DNA of 22,144 nt from Betaproteobacteria bacterium (GTDB lineage Bacteria; Pseudomonadota; Gammaproteobacteria; Burkholderiales; SG8-39). Where the stretch lies: assembly GCA_027317055.1 (NCBI GenBank), contig DAHVFK010000012.1:1-22144 (forward strand), read 5' to 3'. The notes under the pieces are model-generated. The model was not told where the DNA came from and did not search any database. It saw only the letters and a list, made by a program, of their open reading frames with translations. Both the position numbers and the translations under genes were made by a program. Shown piece after piece: positions 16,016-22,144 of this stretch (positions are counted from its first letter, which is position 1; each line of letters starts with the position of its first letter).

Positions 16016-19000
16016 CTAGGCAGCCGCGTCGGCGGCAGCCGGCCTTTCGGGTTCGTAGGCCAGATACGGCGCGAGCCAGCGCTCGGCTTCCTCGATATGC
16101 ATGCCCTTGCGTTTCGCGTAGTCCTCGAGCTGGTCGCGTCCGATCTTACCTACCGCGAAGTAGCTCGATTCGACGTGCGACAGGTAAAAGCCCGATACCG
16201 ACGCGGCGGGGAGCATCGCGCACGACTCGGTGAGAACCATGTCCGCGTTGCGCTCGGCGTCCAGCAGGTCGAACAGGAACCGCTTCTCGGTATGATCTGG
16301 GCAGGCGGGATAGCCCGGCGCCGGCCGGATGCCGCGATACTTCTCGCCGACAAGCTCGTCGGTGGCGAGCTTTTCGTCGACGGCGTAGCCCCAGAATTCG
16401 CGCCGGACGCGTTCGTGCAGGCGCTCAGCGAGGGCCTCGGCCAGGCGGTCGGCGAGCGACTTGAGCATGATCGCCCCGTAATCATCGTGGCGCGCCTCGA
16501 ACTCGGCAATCCGGACTTCGATGCCGCCGCCCGCCGTCACGGCGAACGCGCCGACGTAATCGGGTACTCCGGAGTCTTTCGGCGCCACGAAATCGGCCAA
16601 ACACAGATTCGGCCGCCCCGTCGGCTTGTGATTCTGCTGCCGCAGGTTATGCCATGTCATCAGCACGTCGCGCCGCTGCTCGTCGGCGTAAAGCTCGATG
16701 TCGTCGTCGCCCACTCGCGCGGCAGGAAACAGGCAGAAGACCGCGTTGGCGGTGATCCACTTTTCCGCGATCAGGCGCTTGAGCTCTATCCGGGCGTCCG
16801 CGAATAGTTTGCGCGCCGCCTCTCCGACCACCGGATCCTGAAGGATCTTCGGGTACGAGCCCGACAGCTCCCAGGTCTGGAAGATCGGCGTCCAGTCGAT
16901 ATATGGCACCAATTCGTCGAGCGGGTACTCTCGCAGCACGGTGACGCCTAGCTTGCGCGGAACCGGCGGACGGTGGCCCGCCCAGTCGGTCTTCAGCCCG
17001 AGCCTGCGCGCCTCGGCGATCGGGTGCAGGGGGCCAGGCCCTTTCTTTTCCCGGTGCTGCGTGCGGATTCGCTCGTAATCGGCGCGGACTTCGGCCAGGA
17101 AGCCCTCGCGCTGCTCGGCCGACAGCAGGCTGCTGACCACCGTGACGCTGCGCGAGGCGTCCGGAACGTACACCACCGGCCCCGGGTAGTTCGGCGCGAT
17201 CTTTACCGCGGTGTGCGCCCGGGAGGTTGTTGCGCCGCCGATCAGCAGGGGCACGCTGAAGCCCTCGCGCTGCATCTCGCGCGCCACGTGCGCCATTTCC
17301 TCGAGCGACGGAGTGATCAGCCCAGACAGACCGATCGCGTCGGCTTTCTCCTGACGCGCGGTCTCGAGGATCTTCTGCGCCGGCACCATCACACCGAGGT
17401 TGACCACATCGTAGTTATTACATTGAAGCACCACCGCCACGATGTTCTTGCCTATGTCATGTACGTCGCCCTTGACCGTCGCGATCACGACCTTGCCCTT
17501 GGCACGCCCCGCCTCGCCGCTTTTTTCCTTCTCCGCCTCGATGAACGGAATCAGGTGTGCTACGGCCAGTTTCATGACACGCGCCGATTTCACGACTTGC
17601 GGCAGGAACATCTTGCCGGCGCCGAACAGGTCGCCCACGACGTTCATGCCGTCCATCAGGGGGCCCTCGATCACCTCGATCGAGTGCGCGAATTTCAGGC
17701 GTGCTTCTTCCGTGTCGTCGACCACGTGCGTGGCAATGCCGGCTACCAGTGCGTGCGCGAGCCGCTGCTCGACGCTGCCGCTGCGCCAGGCTTCGTCTTT
17801 GAGGTTCTCCTTGGCTCCCGTCTTGACAGAATTGGCGAACTCGATCATGCGCTCGGTCGCGTCCTCGCGCCGGTCGAAGATCACGTCCTCGGCGTGTTCG
17901 AGGAGCTGCGGCTCAATCTCCTCGTAAATGCCAAGTTGTCCGGCGTTCACGATGCCCATCGACATCCCGGCGCGCACCGCGTGGTACAGGAACGAGGTGT
18001 GCATCGCTTCGCGCACTGCGTCGTTGCCGCGGAACGAGAATGACAGGTTCGAAACGCCGCCCGAGACCTTTGCAAAGGGCAGGTTCTCGCGGATCCAGCC
18101 CACCGCGTCCAGGAAATCGATGCCGTAGCGGGCGTGCTCTTCGAGTCCGGTCGCAATAGCGAAGATGTTCGGATCGAAAACGATGTCTTCCGGCGGGAAG
18201 TCGGCTTCGCGCGTAAGCAGGTCGTAGCAGCGCTGGCAAATGGCCTTGCGCTTCTCGAGCGTGTCGGCCTGGCCCTTCTCGTCGAAGGCCATTACGATCG
18301 CGGCGGCGCCGTACTTCCGTACCAGGCGCGCCTGGCGCAGGAATTCCGCCTCGCCTTCCTTCAGGCTGATGGAATTGACCACCGCTTTGCCCTGCACGCA
18401 CTTCAATCCGGCTTCGATCACGCTCCACTTCGAGGAATCGATCATTACCGGTACGCGTGCGATATCGGGCTCGGAAGCGATCAGGCTGAGAAAGGTCGTC
18501 ATCGCCTTCTCGGAGTCGAGCATCGCCTCATCCATGTTGACGTCGATCATCTGCGCGCCGTTCTCGACTTGCTGGCGCGCCACGGAGAGCGCCGCCGCGT
18601 AGTCTCCCGCCAGAACCAGGCGGGCGAATGCCTTTGAGCCGGTAACGTTGGTGCGCTCGCCGACGTTCACGAACAGCGAGTCGTCGCCGACGTTGAGCGG
18701 TTCGAGGCCGGCCAGGCGCAGCTTCGTCGGCAGTGCCGGGATGACTCGCGGCGCGACGCCACGCACCGCGTCCGCAATTGCCTTGATGTGTTCCGGCGTG
18801 GTGCCGCAGCAGCCACCCGCAATGTTCAGCCAGCCGCTTCTCGCCCACTCTCCCATCTGGCGCGCCATCGACTCGGGCGTGTCGTCGTACTCGCCGAACG
18901 CGTTTGGCAAGCCGGCGTTCGGATGGCAGGAAACGTAGGCTTCGGCGATGCCGGCAAGTTCCTCGACATAGGGCCGCAGCTCCTTTGCGCCGAGCGCGCA

Positions 19001-19744
19001 ATTCAGCCCCACGGCGAGAGGTCGCAGATGGCGCACCGAGTTGTAGAACGCCTCGGTGGTCTGGCCGGAGAGCGTGCGCCCGGAAGCGTCGGTGATGGTG
19101 CCTGAGACGATGACCGGGAGGCGCGTGGCGCGCCGTTCGAAACAGGTCTCGATTGCGAACAACGCCGCCTTCGCATTAAGCGTGTCGAAAACCGTTTCAT
19201 CCAGGACCAAATCGACGCCACCATCCATCAGCGCTTCGAGCGCCTCGGTGTAGGCTGCCACCAGCTGGTCGAAGGAGATGTTGCGAAAGCCCGGGTCGTT
19301 TACGTCGGGCGAGAGCGAGGCGGTCTTGCTGGTCGGTCCCAGCACGCCGGCAACAAAGCGCGGACGCGAGGGATTTTTCTCCTCCCACTCGGCAGCCGCG
19401 CTGCGCGCCAGGCTCGCGGCGGCGAAGTTGATCTCGCGCACCAGGGATTCCATGCCGTAGTCGGCCATCGACGCCGACGTGGAATTGAAGGTGTTCGTCT
19501 CGATGATGTCGGCACCCGCCGCGAGGTAGTCGCAATGGATGCGCCGGATCAGATCCGGTTGCGTCAGGCTCAACAAATCATTGTTGCCACGGACCTCGCT
19601 TGGCCAATCGCGGAAACGTTCGCCGCGGTATTGCGCCTCGGACAGTTTCTCGCGCTGGATCATCGTCCCCATCGCGCCGTCGAGCAGCAGGATGCGTTCG
19701 GCAAGCAGGGACTCGAGTTTTGCGGCGTGGGAGGGTTGGTTCAT
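16016..19744 (-). CDS. metH: cobalamin-dependent methionine synthase
   Basis: A full-length 1242-residue MetH (E. coli 1227) that transfers the methyl group of methyltetrahydrofolate to homocysteine through methylcobalamin. Modules in order: homocysteine-binding barrel with zinc ligands Cys249 (VGLNCALG) and Cys312/Cys313 (AGGCCGTTPEHI); pterin-binding barrel beginning near residue 355 (FVNVGERTNVTGS); cobalamin cap domain (MDGMNVVGDLFGAGKMFLPQ); Rossmann cobalamin domain with the lower ligand His762 in GDVHDIGKNI; and the C-terminal SAM-binding reactivation domain with RPAPGYPACPDHTEK. All key residues are present and there is no frameshift. It has its own divergent promoter and a leader ending in an intrinsic terminator, so transcription attenuation is likely. 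THX and DUF423 genes follow on the same strand. Confidence 0.98.
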   Translation of the reverse strand: MNQPSHAAKLESLLAERILLLDGAMGTMIQREKLSEAQYRGERFRDWPSEVRGNNDLLSLTQPDLIRRIHCDYLAAGADIIETNTFNSTSASMADYGMESLVREINFAAASLARSAAAEWEEKNPSRPRFVAGVLGPTSKTASLSPDVNDPGFRNISFDQLVAAYTEALEALMDGGVDLVLDETVFDTLNAKAALFAIETCFERRATRLPVIVSGTITDASGRTLSGQTTEAFYNSVRHLRPLAVGLNCALGAKELRPYVEELAGIAEAYVSCHPNAGLPNAFGEYDDTPESMARQMGEWARSGWLNIAGGCCGTTPEHIKAIADAVRGVAPRVIPALPTKLRLAGLEPLNVGDDSLFVNVGERTNVTGSKAFARLVLAGDYAAALSVARQQVENGAQMIDVNMDEAMLDSEKAMTTFLSLIASEPDIARVPVMIDSSKWSVIEAGLKCVQGKAVVNSISLKEGEAEFLRQARLVRKYGAAAIVMAFDEKGQADTLEKRKAICQRCYDLLTREADFPPEDIVFDPNIFAIATGLEEHARYGIDFLDAVGWIRENLPFAKVSGGVSNLSFSFRGNDAVREAMHTSFLYHAVRAGMSMGIVNAGQLGIYEEIEPQLLEHAEDVIFDRREDATERMIEFANSVKTGAKENLKDEAWRSGSVEQRLAHALVAGIATHVVDDTEEARLKFAHSIEVIEGPLMDGMNVVGDLFGAGKMFLPQVVKSARVMKLAVAHLIPFIEAEKEKSGEAGRAKGKVVIATVKGDVHDIGKNIVAVVLQCNNYDVVNLGVMVPAQKILETARQEKADAIGLSGLITPSLEEMAHVAREMQREGFSVPLLIGGATTSRAHTAVKIAPNYPGPVVYVPDASRSVTVVSSLLSAEQREGFLAEVRADYERIRTQHREKKGPGPLHPIAEARRLGLKTDWAGHRPPVPRKLGVTVLREYPLDELVPYIDWTPIFQTWELSGSYPKILQDPVVGEAARKLFADARIELKRLIAEKWITANAVFCLFPAARVGDDDIELYADEQRRDVLMTWHNLRQQNHKPTGRPNLCLADFVAPKDSGVPDYVGAFAVTAGGGIEVRIAEFEARHDDYGAIMLKSLADRLAEALAERLHERVRREFWGYAVDEKLATDELVGEKYRGIRPAPGYPACPDHTEKRFLFDLLDAERNADMVLTESCAMLPAASVSGFYLSHVESSYFAVGKIGRDQLEDYAKRKGMHIEEAERWLAPYLAYEPERPAAADAAA

Positions 19745-19761
19745 ATTCGGTCCGGGAAAAC

Positions 19762-19795
19762 AAAAAAGCCCGTTCAGCTTTCGCAGGAAACGGGC
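19762..19795 (-). terminator. intrinsic terminator in the metH leader (attenuator)
   Basis: On the minus strand a perfect seven-pair stem (GCCCGTT at 19795-19789 with AACGGGC at 19774-19768) encloses an inner GC-GAAA-GC tetraloop hairpin and is followed by TTTTTT, G, TTTT. There is no T-run on the plus side, so it works in the metH direction only. No minus-strand gene lies upstream of it before the divergent rhodanese gene. It therefore sits inside the metH 5' leader, ending about 17 bases before the ATG, which is the arrangement of a transcription attenuator. Confidence 0.85.
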
Positions 19796-19814
19796 CTTCG
19801 GCGTCGGGGCGGCA

Positions 19815-19891
19815 CGCTTCTCTTTAGCGGCATTTCTTTGTCGTCGCCCTTCGGCGATTCGGCGCCCGCAAGCTGATCATCAAATCGGCGC
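19815..19891 (-). promoter_or_regulatory. candidate SAM-II-like leader RNA upstream of metH
   Basis: Read on the minus strand, a five-pair stem GCGCC (19891-19887) with GGCGC (19866-19862) encloses a 20-base loop that starts GATTTGA and ends GCTTGCG. Downstream come a five-pair hairpin TCGCC-GAAG-GGCGA (19857-19844) and then GCTAAAGAG (19828-19820). From memory, SAM-II aptamers have GAUUU directly after P1, a GCUUGC-like end of loop 1, and GCUAAA after loop 3. I could not find the second pseudoknot helix (P2b), and a competing CGCT/AGCG hairpin (19829-19815) covers the GCTAAA. SAM-II is best known from alphaproteobacteria. The terminator that follows supports a leader switch of some kind; the class is tentative. 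Confidence 0.35.
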
Positions 19892-19899
19892 TAAGTGGT

Positions 19900-19929
19900 A
19901 GTCTGCCTGCCGAACCCCTGATCTGTCAA
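19900..19929 (-). promoter_or_regulatory. probable metH promoter
   Basis: The minus strand has a consensus -35 TTGACA at 19929-19924. After 18 bases it reads CAGACT (19905-19900), a weak -10 with only three of six matches. Transcription would begin near 19890-19895, just before the candidate aptamer stem, leaving a leader of about 150 bases. A seven-base inverted repeat (ACCACTT / AAGTGGT, 19893-19899 and 19929-19935) brackets these boxes. Confidence 0.45.
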
Positions 19930-19948
19930 CCACTTGCGAGTGCGGGCG

Positions 19949-19954
19949 TATAAT
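19949..19954 (+). promoter_or_regulatory. -10 box of the rhodanese operon promoter
   Basis: The plus strand reads TATAAT, a perfect -10, 26 bases before the rhodanese ATG. The best -35 is CTGTCA (19923-19928), four of six matches with a long 20-base spacer; it overlaps the metH -35 on the other strand. The two divergent promoters thus share DNA and may compete. Confidence 0.5.
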
Positions 19955-19980
19955 CTCCCTCCCGCGAACGAGCACCGACC

Positions 19981-20376
19981 ATGCAGCACCTCGAACCTAA
20001 GCAAGCCTACGAGTTCCTGCATCGGAATTCCGATGCGCTGTTCATCGATTGCCGCAGCGAAATGGAATACCTGTTCGTCGGCCACCCGGTCGGGTCCATG
20101 CACGTTGCCTGGAACGACGGCCCGGACTGGGAGGTCAATCCGCATTTCGTCGGTCAGGTGAAGAAGCTCGCCGGCACCAACCACACGATGCGGCCGATCG
20201 TGCTCATTTGCCGCAGCGGAAACCGCTCCCAGGAGGCCGGTGGGGCGCTCGAACGCGCCGGCTTCACCAAGATCTACAACGTCGTGCACGGATTCGAGGG
20301 CGAGCTCAACGATCGCCACCAGCGCAACGTGACCGCGGGCTGGCGCTTCGAGGGTCTGCCATGGGAGCAATGCTGA
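19981..20376 (+). CDS. single-domain rhodanese-like protein
   Basis: A 131-residue cytoplasmic rhodanese-domain protein, a sulfurtransferase or persulfide carrier. The domain fills the whole protein: an N-terminal LFIDCRSEMEYLFVGHPVGS segment, the active-site loop with Cys77 in ICRSGNRS, and IYNVVHGFEGELN near the end. The loop C-R-S-G-N-R-S has the six-residue size typical of sulfurtransferases rather than phosphatases. No signal peptide is visible. A perfect -10 lies upstream, and the start codon follows a weak GAG Shine-Dalgarno. The thioesterase gene begins four bases after the stop, so they form an operon. Substrate and partner cannot be told from sequence. Confidence 0.93.
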   Translation: MQHLEPKQAYEFLHRNSDALFIDCRSEMEYLFVGHPVGSMHVAWNDGPDWEVNPHFVGQVKKLAGTNHTMRPIVLICRSGNRSQEAGGALERAGFTKIYNVVHGFEGELNDRHQRNVTAGWRFEGLPWEQC

Positions 20377-20380
20377 CCCC

Positions 20381-20827
20381 GTGACGACGATCGAACCCGA
20401 ATTCAAGTCGATCGAAGGCAAATTCGCCTGCGAGGTCCACTGGGGCGACTGCGATCCCGCAGGTATCATCTTCTATCCAACCTATTTCCGCTGGTTCGAC
20501 GCCGCCACCTGGAATTTCTTCGCGCGGGCAGGATACGACGTGAAGCGCATGCGCGCGGAAGACTTGGCAATGCCGCTGGTTGCGGCGAATTGCGAGTTCC
20601 GTGCTTCGCCGGTGCACGGCGACCGTTGCGAAGTGCTATCGCGAGTGCTGCGCTGGGGAGGCAAGTCGTTCGCGCTGTCGCATCGCGTGATGCGCGACGA
20701 CGGCACTCTGCTCGCCGAGGGGTCCGAGACCCGCGTCTGGACGCGCCGCGTTGGCGGTCCGGGAGGCCCGATGAAAGGCCAACCGATCGGCGAGGAGCTG
20801 AAGATGCTGTTTCGCGCTCGCCCCTAA
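20381..20827 (+). CDS. hotdog-fold acyl-CoA thioesterase (4HBT family)
   Basis: A 148-residue single hotdog-domain thioesterase starting at GTG 20381. The family signature VHWGDCDPAGIIFYPTYFRW is present, with Asp25 in the position of the catalytic Asp17 of 4-hydroxybenzoyl-CoA thioesterase. The middle and end (CEFRASPVHGDRCEVLSRV, FALSHRVMRDDGTLLAEG) follow the family's strands. It should hydrolyse an acyl- or aryl-CoA in the cytoplasm. The signature is shared by 4-hydroxybenzoyl-CoA, YbgC-like and other short-chain thioesterases, so the substrate is open. It lies four bases after the rhodanese gene and nine before the PAS-hemerythrin gene. Confidence 0.9.
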   Translation: MTTIEPEFKSIEGKFACEVHWGDCDPAGIIFYPTYFRWFDAATWNFFARAGYDVKRMRAEDLAMPLVAANCEFRASPVHGDRCEVLSRVLRWGGKSFALSHRVMRDDGTLLAEGSETRVWTRRVGGPGGPMKGQPIGEELKMLFRARP

Positions 20828-20836
20828 GGATCGACC

Positions 20837-21649
20837 GTGAGCGACCGCAAACCGCTCGATTCTGAGTCGGCGCAGGTGGCGATTCAGAGCGCTTGCGTCG
20901 AGGCGCTGGTCGGTGCGAATCTGCTCGCAATCGCAGTGGTGCGAAACGACAAATTGCTGCATGCGAGTCCCGCGTTTGAGCGTATGTTCAGGCTGGAGCG
21001 GGACGCGACGCCGGCATCTTTTTACACGCTGATCGACGAGCGCGACCGAGTTCTGGTCGCGCAGGCGCTTGCCGCCCCCGGCGACGTCGCGATCGGGCTG
21101 CGGGCATTGCGCGGCGACGGCAGCCGGTTCGACGTCGAGCTGTCGGCCACGCGCGCAACGTTGCCGGACGGGCCCGCAACCGTGGTCGCTCTGTTCGACA
21201 TTACCGGACACGGCCAGAGGCGCCCCGCGCCGCTGCCCACGACCGGCACGCTGCCCGCTCGTGTCCAATGGGGCCCACGCTACGAGGTCGGAATCGAGGT
21301 GATCGACGGGCAGCATCGGCACCTGCTTGGGCTCATCAACCGCCTGCAGGACGCGTTGAGCGCCGGCGGCGAAATTGAGCAGCTGGTTGAATCGCTCAGG
21401 GAACTGGTGCGCTATACCGAGCATCACTTCGCCACCGAGGAGCGATTGATGGATGAAGTGGGCGCTAGCGCGGAGCGCCACCGTGGCGAGCATCAACACC
21501 TGCTCGAAGGGCTCATGCGTTTCACTGCAAAGCTGGACACCGCCAGTGTTAGTGAGAGCTCACACTTCTTGCAGGATTGGCTTTTCCGGCACATCGACGA
21601 GGTGGACCGTCCATTTGGGGCGCTTTTGCGCAGCCGAGGCCAACACTAG
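20837..21649 (+). CDS. PAS-hemerythrin protein
   Basis: A 270-residue cytoplasmic protein with an N-terminal PAS domain (about residues 22-127, from NLLAIAVVRNDKLLHASPAF to VVALFDITG) and a C-terminal bacteriohemerythrin domain (about 143-265). All seven di-iron ligands are present at family spacing: His160 (DGQHRHLL), His197 and Glu201 (HFATEE), His215 and His219 (HRGEH), His252 and Asp257 (HIDEVD). It should bind oxygen, or another diatomic gas, at a di-iron centre. It has no kinase, GGDEF, EAL or methyl-accepting output domain, so any signal would pass by protein contact. The start is GTG with AAGGA seven bases upstream. It is probably the last gene of the rhodanese-thioesterase operon. 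Confidence 0.92.
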   Translation: MSDRKPLDSESAQVAIQSACVEALVGANLLAIAVVRNDKLLHASPAFERMFRLERDATPASFYTLIDERDRVLVAQALAAPGDVAIGLRALRGDGSRFDVELSATRATLPDGPATVVALFDITGHGQRRPAPLPTTGTLPARVQWGPRYEVGIEVIDGQHRHLLGLINRLQDALSAGGEIEQLVESLRELVRYTEHHFATEERLMDEVGASAERHRGEHQHLLEGLMRFTAKLDTASVSESSHFLQDWLFRHIDEVDRPFGALLRSRGQH

Positions 21650-21676
21650 AGCGCAACGAGTACGAATGCCGCGCGC

Positions 21677-21710
21677 TTGACGACGTATATTGAATGAACG
21701 ATCATTCAAT
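21677..21710 (+). promoter_or_regulatory. promoter with TetR-type palindromic operator
   Basis: TTGACG (21677-21682), a 17-base spacer and GATCAT (21700-21705) form a sigma-70-like promoter; TATATT at 21686-21691 is an alternative -10. Over the spacer and -10 lies a perfect inverted repeat with nine-base arms, ATTGAATGA (21689-21697), four bases ACGA, and TCATTCAAT (21702-21710). Size, spacing and position match operators of TetR-family repressors that sense acyl-CoA or similar ligands. AAGGGA before the ATG at 21732 is a good Shine-Dalgarno. No repressor gene lies in the window. Confidence 0.75.
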
Positions 21711-21731
21711 CAAATTCTCAAGGGAACTTGC

Positions 21732-22144
21732 ATGCGAGTCGACGGAAAGACAGCGGTGATTACCGGGGCAGCGTCCGGCATCGGCCGAGCGACGGCGCAA
21801 GCGCTCGCCGCCGCCGGCGCATACGTGCTGTTGGGCGATATCGCCGAGGACAAGGGAATCGAGGCTGCCGAAGCGATCCGCGCAAGCGGCGCTGGCGCCG
21901 ACTTCGTTCGCTTGGACGTCACCGACCTCGCCTCGATCGAGGCCTTCCGCGCCTCGACCGCCGCGCACGGCAGGCAGGTCGATATCGTGGTCAATGTCGC
22001 CGGCTGGGGCAAGATCGAGCCGTTCGTGAAGAACTCGCCCGATTTCTGGCGCAAGGTGATCGATCTGAACCTGCTCGGGCCGATCGCCGTGACGCGCGCC
22101 TTCCTTGATCTCATGATCGAGCGCAAGGCCGGAAAGGTGGTGAC
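21732..22144 (+). CDS. short-chain dehydrogenase/reductase, C-terminus cut by window edge
   Basis: The first 137 residues of a classical SDR oxidoreductase. The nucleotide-binding loop is TGAASGIG (residues 11-18). Asp36 at the end of the second strand (VLLGDIAED) favours NAD over NADP. The conserved NNAG motif reads Asn88-Val-Ala-Gly (IVVNVAGW). LNLLGPIAVTRAFLDLM follows as in the family's central helix. The catalytic Ser, Tyr and Lys lie beyond the window. The sequence recalls the 2-hydroxycyclohexanecarboxyl-CoA dehydrogenase/3-hydroxyacyl-CoA dehydrogenase group of SDRs, but that is an impression. A TetR-type operator in its promoter fits an inducible catabolic operon that continues rightward. 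Confidence 0.9.
   Translation, partial: MRVDGKTAVITGAASGIGRATAQALAAAGAYVLLGDIAEDKGIEAAEAIRASGAGADFVRLDVTDLASIEAFRASTAAHGRQVDIVVNVAGWGKIEPFVKNSPDFWRKVIDLNLLGPIAVTRAFLDLMIERKAGKVV

Noticed and set aside
16973..18043. 356-codon plus-strand ORF inside metH
   Set aside because: Antisense shadow of metH, rich in His and Arg with no recognisable domain; metH is intact across the whole span.
19815..19891. SAH or cobalamin riboswitch for metH
   Set aside because: I looked for the SAH aptamer core (GCGCUGC and CAGGCUCG) and for the B12 box (GCCACUG), which would be the expected classes here, and saw neither.

Overview
The window reads as a high-GC stretch of a betaproteobacterial chromosome. The main reason is gene order: topB, smg, dprA and a LysM-protein gene run leftward, and def, fmt, rsmB, a DUF4390 gene, ntrY, ntrX, trkA and trkH run rightward from the same intergenic region. 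I know this neighbourhood from Burkholderiales, Rhodocyclales and Nitrosomonadales. The assignment comes from recalled synteny and protein character, not from a search. No integrase, transposase, CRISPR array, rRNA or tRNA is visible. No gene-free stretch exceeds 300 bases; the longest is 236 bases between metH and the rhodanese gene, and it is full of regulatory signals.

Left block (1-5243, minus strand): a DNA topoisomerase III missing its last residues at the window edge, Smg (DUF494), the DNA-processing protein DprA and a secreted LysM protein. They are probably read from an AT-rich divergent promoter region (5244-5389). Middle block (5390-15491, plus strand): peptide deformylase and methionyl-tRNA formyltransferase (processing of formyl-methionine), the 16S rRNA m5C methyltransferase RsmB, a secreted DUF4390 protein, an NtrY-like membrane histidine kinase with an NtrX-like regulator, and the potassium uptake pair TrkA/TrkH. 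A small GTGA-coupled ORF at the end looks like a reduced CobW-type metal-GTPase fragment that keeps CxCC but has lost its P-loop. Many junctions are tight or overlapping (ATGA, GTGA, 3-nt gap), so much of this block is probably one or two operons.

Convergent block (15480-19744, minus strand): metH (cobalamin-dependent methionine synthase), then a 31-residue ribosomal protein of the THX family, then a DUF423 membrane protein whose stop overlaps the convergent CobW-like ORF. The metH leader has an intrinsic terminator about 17 nt before the start codon and, upstream of it, an RNA segment that resembles a SAM-II-type aptamer. This is the best candidate for an undescribed regulatory element here.

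Right block (19981-22144, plus strand): a probable operon of a single-domain rhodanese, a hotdog-fold acyl-CoA thioesterase and a PAS-hemerythrin protein with a complete set of iron ligands. It is followed by the start of a short-chain dehydrogenase gene whose promoter carries a 9-bp-arm palindrome of TetR-repressor type.

Most of the window is housekeeping. The points that merit follow-up are the metH leader RNA, the P-loop-less CobW-like mini-protein coupled to trkH, the NtrX-like regulator whose AAA+ domain has lost Walker A, GAFTGA and Walker B, and the palindromic operator of the dehydrogenase gene.
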